From: Candidatus Coatesiibacteriota bacterium
GTDB taxonomy: Bacteria > B130-G9
Length of the DNA: 7,501 nucleotides
Assembly: GCA_003647755.1 (NCBI GenBank)
Contig: QMNL01000068.1
Span: 1 to 7,501 of the forward strand
Direction of reading: 5' to 3'
Shown: in pieces, positions 4,134 through 7,501 of the stretch
Numbering within the stretch: the stretch's first letter is position 1
Layout: the number at the start of each line of letters is the position of its first letter
Notes under the pieces: generated by a model
Told to the model about the DNA's origin: nothing
The model's database searches: none
The model's input: only the letters and a program-made list of their open reading frames with translations
Translations under genes and position numbers: made by a program

Positions 4134-5489
4134 ATGGGTAAGGAAGAAAAGTACGATTTCGTGATAATCGGGGGCGGACCAGCCACCCGCAACCTTAACC
4201 GCTACCTGCGCACGCTCAATCCTGATGCCTCAGTGGCGGTAATCCGCAAGGAAGAGCGAATTGCGAACCATTGCTCTATCCCTTACATCATTGATGGCAG
4301 TGTGCCTCTGGAAGGAGGCGGACTGGTCTCAGATGCGCGCATAACCAATTATGGCAGTCGACTGATCAAGGAGAGGGTCGTCTCTGGGGACCCAGAGAGC
4401 AAGTATGTGGTTACGGATGCAGGCAATCGGTTCAACTACGACAAGCTGATATTTGCGGTCGGCTCCCAGGAGGTAGTTCCACCCGTTTCTGGGATTGACT
4501 TGCCGGGAGTCCTGAAGATGAGGTTCATCGATGATCTTCGGGCTTCTCTGCGGGTCATAGATGAAAAGCGGTCGTTCGTAGTGCTTGGTGCAGGTTACGT
4601 GGGCCTAGAGATAGGCGCTGCGCTGAGGCGTATAGGCCGAGACGTTACGATTGTTGAGATGTTGCCGCACGTGATGGGCGATCGTTATGACCCCGAGTTC
4701 ACATCAAGGATTGAGGAGGTCGTCGAGAGGGAAGGGGTGCGACTCGAGTTGGGCAAGAAGGCGGTTCGCATTGGCGGCAGAGATTGGGTTGAGTTCGTGG
4801 AGCTTGAGAACGGCGACAAAGTAGAGACCGAGGCTGTTTTACTGGCTGCAGGTGTAGCCCCGCGTTTGGACTTTGCTCGGAAGTTTGGGCTCGAAACCGC
4901 AAGGGACGGCATTATCGTGGACGAGTTCTTCCACACAAACTTGCCGGACGTCTATGCCATAGGCGACTGTATTCAGACTCGCTCTTACACAACAGGAAAG
5001 CCTTTTCCAGGGAAGCTGGGCAGCAACGCGGCCAAGATGGCCCGCACCCTCGGCATGAACTTCGGCGGATATGAGTTCGCCTTTGAGGGAGTGATCAATC
5101 CTGCTTGCACGAGCGTTTTTGGGATGCAGTTCTGTTCGGCGGGACTGACGGAGAAAGACGCCGTGCAGGAGGGGATCAAGGTGCGGACTAGTAAAATAGA
5201 GAACACTGATATATATGACAACATGCCCCAGAGAAAAACCGTTTGGGTGAAGCTCATATTCCGGGAGAGCGATCGGCAGGTAATCGGGGGTGAGTTGCTT
5301 GGCCCAACGAATTTTGCTGGGGTTTCGGACTGTCTAGGCCAGTTGATTTACAGAAAAGCTACGGTTGAAGATATTGTTCGCATGGACTTCTCCACACATC
5401 CCGAGCTCACGCCGAACCCCGCGCATGCGCACTTGATGTTCGCTGCGCAGAAGGCGTTTGAGGAGTGGCAGACAGGGAAACATGACTAA
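4134..5489 (+). CDS. FAD/NAD(P)-dependent disulfide oxidoreductase (CoA-disulfide/persulfide reductase-like)
   Basis: A cytoplasmic flavoprotein of 451 aa, the usual length for single-cysteine CoA-disulfide reductase, NADH oxidase and NADH peroxidase relatives. Domains: FAD-binding Rossmann motif VIIGGGPAT (10-18); the candidate redox Cys47 in ANHCSIPY, matching the active-site position of CoA-disulfide reductases; NAD(P)H-binding motif VLGAGYVGLEIG (150-161), with Glu175 at the end of its second strand suggesting NADH preference; FAD motif DVYAIGDC (272-279); and the C-terminal dimerisation domain (about 325-445). No rhodanese domain is fused. The third Gly of the first GxGxxG is Thr18, and the acidic residue expected after its second strand is replaced in VAVIRKEE. 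The start is ATG 4134, seven bases after AAGGAG (4121-4126). Substrate unknown: CoA disulfide, a persulfide, oxygen or another thiol are options. The nearby sulfur-type exporter and metal-protein genes favour a sulfur or thiol role. Confidence 0.85.
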   Translation: MGKEEKYDFVIIGGGPATRNLNRYLRTLNPDASVAVIRKEERIANHCSIPYIIDGSVPLEGGGLVSDARITNYGSRLIKERVVSGDPESKYVVTDAGNRFNYDKLIFAVGSQEVVPPVSGIDLPGVLKMRFIDDLRASLRVIDEKRSFVVLGAGYVGLEIGAALRRIGRDVTIVEMLPHVMGDRYDPEFTSRIEEVVEREGVRLELGKKAVRIGGRDWVEFVELENGDKVETEAVLLAAGVAPRLDFARKFGLETARDGIIVDEFFHTNLPDVYAIGDCIQTRSYTTGKPFPGKLGSNAAKMARTLGMNFGGYEFAFEGVINPACTSVFGMQFCSAGLTEKDAVQEGIKVRTSKIENTDIYDNMPQRKTVWVKLIFRESDRQVIGGELLGPTNFAGVSDCLGQLIYRKATVEDIVRMDFSTHPELTPNPAHAHLMFAAQKAFEEWQTGKHD

Positions 5490-5546
5490 AGGTGCTTATG
5501 TTGAGCTTGGTCGGTCGAATCAGAGAAGACATGGAAGGGAAACCCA

Positions 5547-5552
5547 TATAAT
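5547..5552 (+). promoter_or_regulatory. Possible -10 element before trmO
   Basis: A perfect TATAAT lies 29 bases ahead of the trmO start in the 91-base gap after the oxidoreductase gene. No -35 match is visible at the right distance, so only the -10 half supports a promoter here. Confidence 0.25.
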
Positions 5553-5580
5553 AGATATGCGTGAGTTCGGTTAGGTCAGC

Positions 5581-6111
5581 ATGATGTCTGCGATAGATAC
5601 TTTCACGAGCGCTGCAGAGAAGCAATTCGTGTTTCGGCCGATTGGCTATGTCCATTGCACCCATACTGAGCAAGACAAGACGCCGATTCAGCCGGTATAT
5701 AGCCAGGGCTCACAGGCAAGGGTGGTCATTCTGCCCGAATACGAGGAAGGGTTGGATGACCTGGACGGGTTCTCACACATTTTTATCCTGTATGTTTTTC
5801 ACAGGGCTGGACCCTGGGCCCTGAAGGTCAAGCCTTACCTCGAAAGCGTCAAGAGGGGCGTATTTGCCGCAAGGTCGCCCAGAAGGCCCAATCCGATCGG
5901 CCTCAGTCTGGTCCGGCTGGTCAAGCGCGACAAGAGTGTGTTATTTATCGAGGAGGAAGATATTCTTGACGGGACTCCCGTCCTGGACATCAAGCCTTTT
6001 ATCCCTCGATTTGACATGCGATCGGGTGCACGCTCGGGATGGCAAGAGGAGATTGCGGACTCAGACGCGGAAGAGGTTGGCTCGCGAAAGAGGAAGGAGC
6101 CGGGCGAGTAG
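5581..6111 (+). CDS. trmO: tRNA (N6-threonylcarbamoyladenosine37-N6)-methyltransferase TrmO
   Basis: The S-adenosylmethionine-dependent enzyme that methylates t6A at position 37 of tRNA to give m6t6A (family also named TsaA/YaeB/VirR). The 176-residue product has the family's compact beta-barrel signatures in order: FRPIGYVHCTHTEQDKTP (18-34), LDDLDGFSHIFILYVFHRAG (58-77), the strongly conserved FAARSPRRPNPIGLSLV (95-111), and DILDGTPVLDIKPFIPRFD (127-145). It ends in a charged tail (from about 156) and lacks the large C-terminal domain of the ~235-residue E. coli form, as many short homologues do. Start: tandem ATGs at 5581 and 5584 with only a weak ribosome binding site, so initiation may be inefficient. 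It sits between a redox enzyme and an FmdE gene rather than with translation genes; the reason is not evident from the sequence. Confidence 0.92.
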   Translation: MMSAIDTFTSAAEKQFVFRPIGYVHCTHTEQDKTPIQPVYSQGSQARVVILPEYEEGLDDLDGFSHIFILYVFHRAGPWALKVKPYLESVKRGVFAARSPRRPNPIGLSLVRLVKRDKSVLFIEEEDILDGTPVLDIKPFIPRFDMRSGARSGWQEEIADSDAEEVGSRKRKEPGE

Positions 6112-6232
6112 AGAAATGGGAACAATAGTTTTCGCCTCGCTAAGAGTGGCTTATAGACGGTGTCTTGTGAATGAACTAGGAAACGACGCGACAGGAGAGG
6201 CATTTTGAGCAGGCCCCAAAGCCGTAGGCGCT

Positions 6233-6284
6233 GCTGCCACTGCACTTGGGTAGGCAGCTAATTGTTCTTCTCTCATTGTTCTTC
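6233..6284 (+). terminator. Possible terminator after trmO
   Basis: GCTGCC (6233-6238) and GGCAGC (6253-6258) form a 6-base stem with a 14-base loop, followed by a T-rich stretch (TAATTGTTCTTCTCTC...). It lies in the 247-base gap between trmO and the FmdE gene; no convincing gene is visible in that gap on either strand. The stem is short and the T-run broken, so support is modest. Confidence 0.3.
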
Positions 6285-6316
6285 GAGTGTTGATATTTCA
6301 GTGTTGTTGAGATTTT
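6261..6316 (+). repeat. Degenerate 14-base phased direct repeats upstream of the FmdE gene
   Basis: ATTGTTCTTC occurs at 6261-6270 and again at 6275-6284, and GTGTTG at 6287-6292 and 6301-6306. Each pair is spaced exactly 14 bases, and all share one phase. Read as four units starting at 6261, 6275, 6289 and 6303, the first two are nearly identical and the last two degenerate. It may be a protein-binding site array before the FmdE-TauE pair, or chance in a T-rich leader. Confidence 0.35.
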
Positions 6317-6358
6317 CGCTCATGCTGAGCGGTAGGTTTGAAGATGAGGAAGGACAAC

Positions 6359-6967
6359 ATGGTTTTGGAAAGAGATTCGCTTCTGGAATTGGGGATAAAG
6401 TTTCATGGACATTTGTGCCCTGCGATGCCGTGGGGTCTCAGAGTGGGGCTTGCCGCGATGGCAGCTCTGGGAGTAGAGCGCGCTAAGAACAAGGAGCTTT
6501 ACTGCAACTGCGAGGTTGGCGATGCGCACGCTATGATGTGCTTTGCGGATGGAGTGCAAATAGCGACGGGCTGCACGTTTGGTAAGGGCAACATTGCGAG
6601 ACTTGGCTACAGCAAGAATGCGATCGAGTTGATAGACGTCAAGAGCAACAGGGCAGTTCGTGTGACGTGCAAGCCGGAGCGAGTGGTCAAGGGCTTCCAG
6701 GGGAAGTTTTTTGAGCTCAGAAAAAGCGGCGTGGAGCCTCAGGACGTCCCGGAGGAGATTGTCAGGCCGCTTGTCGATGCTGTGTGGTCCGCGCCCGATG
6801 ACGACATATTGGTCGTGGGCGAGATTCGCAAAGTTGACTTCGTGCGGCCTAAAGGGACATTTGAGTGGGCGCGCTGCGAACGATGCGGTGAGGTTGTCTT
6901 TGGACCGGGCCTGCGGATAGTGGATGGTAAGGTTGTCTGCATACCCTGTTCTGGATACAGAGCTTAA
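6359..6967 (+). CDS. FmdE-family protein with C-terminal zinc ribbon
   Basis: A 202-residue protein. Residues 1-160 match the FmdE domain, named for a protein that co-purifies with molybdenum formylmethanofuran dehydrogenase but widespread outside methanogens: FHGHLCPAMPWGLR (15-28) with the His-x-His-x-x-Cys metal site (His16, His18, Cys20), then YCNCEVGDAHAMMCFADG (48-65) and IATGCTFGKGNI (68-79), all rich in Cys and His. Residues 173-197 form a zinc ribbon with CERC (Cys173/176) and CIPC (Cys194/197), the usual C-terminal add-on. I chose ATG 6359 because GAGGAAGGA (6346-6354) precedes it and the FHGH motif then falls at the normal distance from the start; in-frame TTG 6338 and ATG 6344 are alternatives. 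No Fmd or Fwd catalytic subunit is in view, so this is not evidence of methanogenesis. Only 17 bases separate it from the permease gene, indicating one operon. Confidence 0.9.
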   Translation: MVLERDSLLELGIKFHGHLCPAMPWGLRVGLAAMAALGVERAKNKELYCNCEVGDAHAMMCFADGVQIATGCTFGKGNIARLGYSKNAIELIDVKSNRAVRVTCKPERVVKGFQGKFFELRKSGVEPQDVPEEIVRPLVDAVWSAPDDDILVVGEIRKVDFVRPKGTFEWARCERCGEVVFGPGLRIVDGKVVCIPCSGYRA

Positions 6968-6984
6968 GCGAGGGGGGCAGAAAG

Positions 6985-7501
6985 ATGGACATGACGCTTT
7001 CTGCCCCGCTCATTATTTCAGGCATTGCGTTTGTTTTCTCGATGCTTGGGATGGGCGGGTCGCAGCTCTATATCCCTGTGCTGTTCTGGATGGGGATGGA
7101 TTTCAAGACCGAGGCAATTCCGCTCGGTCTCCTGCTGAATATCTTGAACAGTTCCTCGGCGGCTTTCACTTACGGGCGTAAGAAGTTGATCGATTGGCGA
7201 ACCGGTGTGCCCTTTGCGATTGCATCAGTCGGCCTTGCACCAGTCGGTGCTTGGCTCAATGTGAAGCTCCCAACTAGGTTCTTGATCGGGGTTTTTGCGG
7301 CCTTCTCAGCGACGGCAGCAATCCTAATGCTTTCCGGTTGGAAGGCGAAGCATGGGGAGCTAACTTCTCGTGGTCGACTGATCCTGGGAATATGTGGCGG
7401 CGGAACGCTTGGGTTCTTGGCGGGCCTTATTGAACGTGGCGGAGGGTCATTTGTCGTGCCGATGCTGGTCATCGCGGGGCTTGCGCCCAAGATGGCCGCT
7501 G
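6985..7501 (+). CDS. TauE/SafE family permease (3' partial)
   Basis: An inner-membrane transporter of the TauE/SafE (DUF81) family, whose characterised members export sulfite, sulfoacetate or related organosulfur anions. The 172 visible residues contain about five hydrophobic segments (near 7-37, 46-63, 74-94, 98-116 and 130-170). The internal duplication typical of the family is visible: GMGGSQLYIPVLFWMG (22-37) in the first half and RGGGSFVVPMLVIAGL in the second. The gene runs off the right edge; family members are usually about 240-300 residues, so roughly a third is missing. The start is ATG 6985 with GAGGGG (6970-6975) ahead, 17 bases after the FmdE stop. Substrate is not determined by the sequence; pairing with an FmdE-type metal protein could equally suit a metal-sulfur compound. 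Confidence 0.88.
   Translation, partial: MDMTLSAPLIISGIAFVFSMLGMGGSQLYIPVLFWMGMDFKTEAIPLGLLLNILNSSSAAFTYGRKKLIDWRTGVPFAIASVGLAPVGAWLNVKLPTRFLIGVFAAFSATAAILMLSGWKAKHGELTSRGRLILGICGGGTLGFLAGLIERGGGSFVVPMLVIAGLAPKMAA

Noticed and set aside
3453..4192. Two minus-strand frames with His/Thr/Ala or Pro-rich repeats across DUF5320-like gene (c)
   Set aside because: The apparent repeats (such as TAAATAHTTAATAHSAATT) are the antisense reading of the GRGMGGG array; no ribosome binding site or recognisable domain.
6359..6967. Evidence for methanogenesis from the FmdE and FmdB names
   Set aside because: Both families are common in bacteria without formylmethanofuran dehydrogenase, and no catalytic subunit is present in the window.

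Overview
The window reads as a metagenome-style contig from an anaerobic bacterium or a closely similar prokaryote. From about position 430 onward it is GC-rich, with strong AAGGAGG-type ribosome binding sites and genes typical of strict anaerobes: NifX/NifB-type cofactor-binding proteins, FmdB- and FmdE-type small metal proteins, several glycine-rich 'MPRGDGTGP' (DUF5320-like) proteins, a CoA-disulfide-reductase-like flavoprotein and a TauE/SafE permease. The lineage cannot be fixed from sequence alone. All well-supported genes are on the + strand.

Layout. (1) 2-1420: a sensor histidine kinase gene, open at the left edge. Its first ~400 bases are strikingly AT-rich and encode three copies of a ~24-residue Lys/Glu-rich repeat; the rest is GC-rich kinase core. 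The switch falls inside one open frame, so it is either a real fusion or an assembly chimera. (2) 1421-1699: an intergenic stretch with a short hairpin and a possible 60-residue minus-strand zinc-finger-like protein. (3) 1700-3538: a probable operon of two NifX-like proteins (overlapping by 4 bases), an FmdB-type zinc ribbon and two DUF5320-like proteins, closed by a convincing hairpin terminator at 3553-3604. (4) 3699-3983: a third DUF5320-like protein carrying a heptapeptide repeat and a six-cysteine zinc ribbon, preceded by a nested RNA hairpin. (5) 4134-5489: an FAD/NAD(P)-dependent disulfide oxidoreductase. (6) 5581-6111: TrmO, the tRNA t6A methyltransferase. (7) 6359-6967: an FmdE-family protein with a C-terminal zinc ribbon. 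(8) 6985 to the right edge: a TauE/SafE permease, tightly linked to the FmdE gene.

How it may fit together. Neither nitrogenase nor formylmethanofuran dehydrogenase genes are present, yet four kinds of small metal or cofactor proteins (NifX-like, FmdB, DUF5320-like, FmdE) sit beside a thiol/disulfide flavoenzyme and a sulfur-compound exporter. The simplest inference is a locus for metal-sulfur cofactor handling or redox-sulfur homeostasis. The most interesting pattern is three successive genes that share one short N-terminal module but end in three different ways (Gly/Arg-rich tail, charged helix, zinc ribbon).
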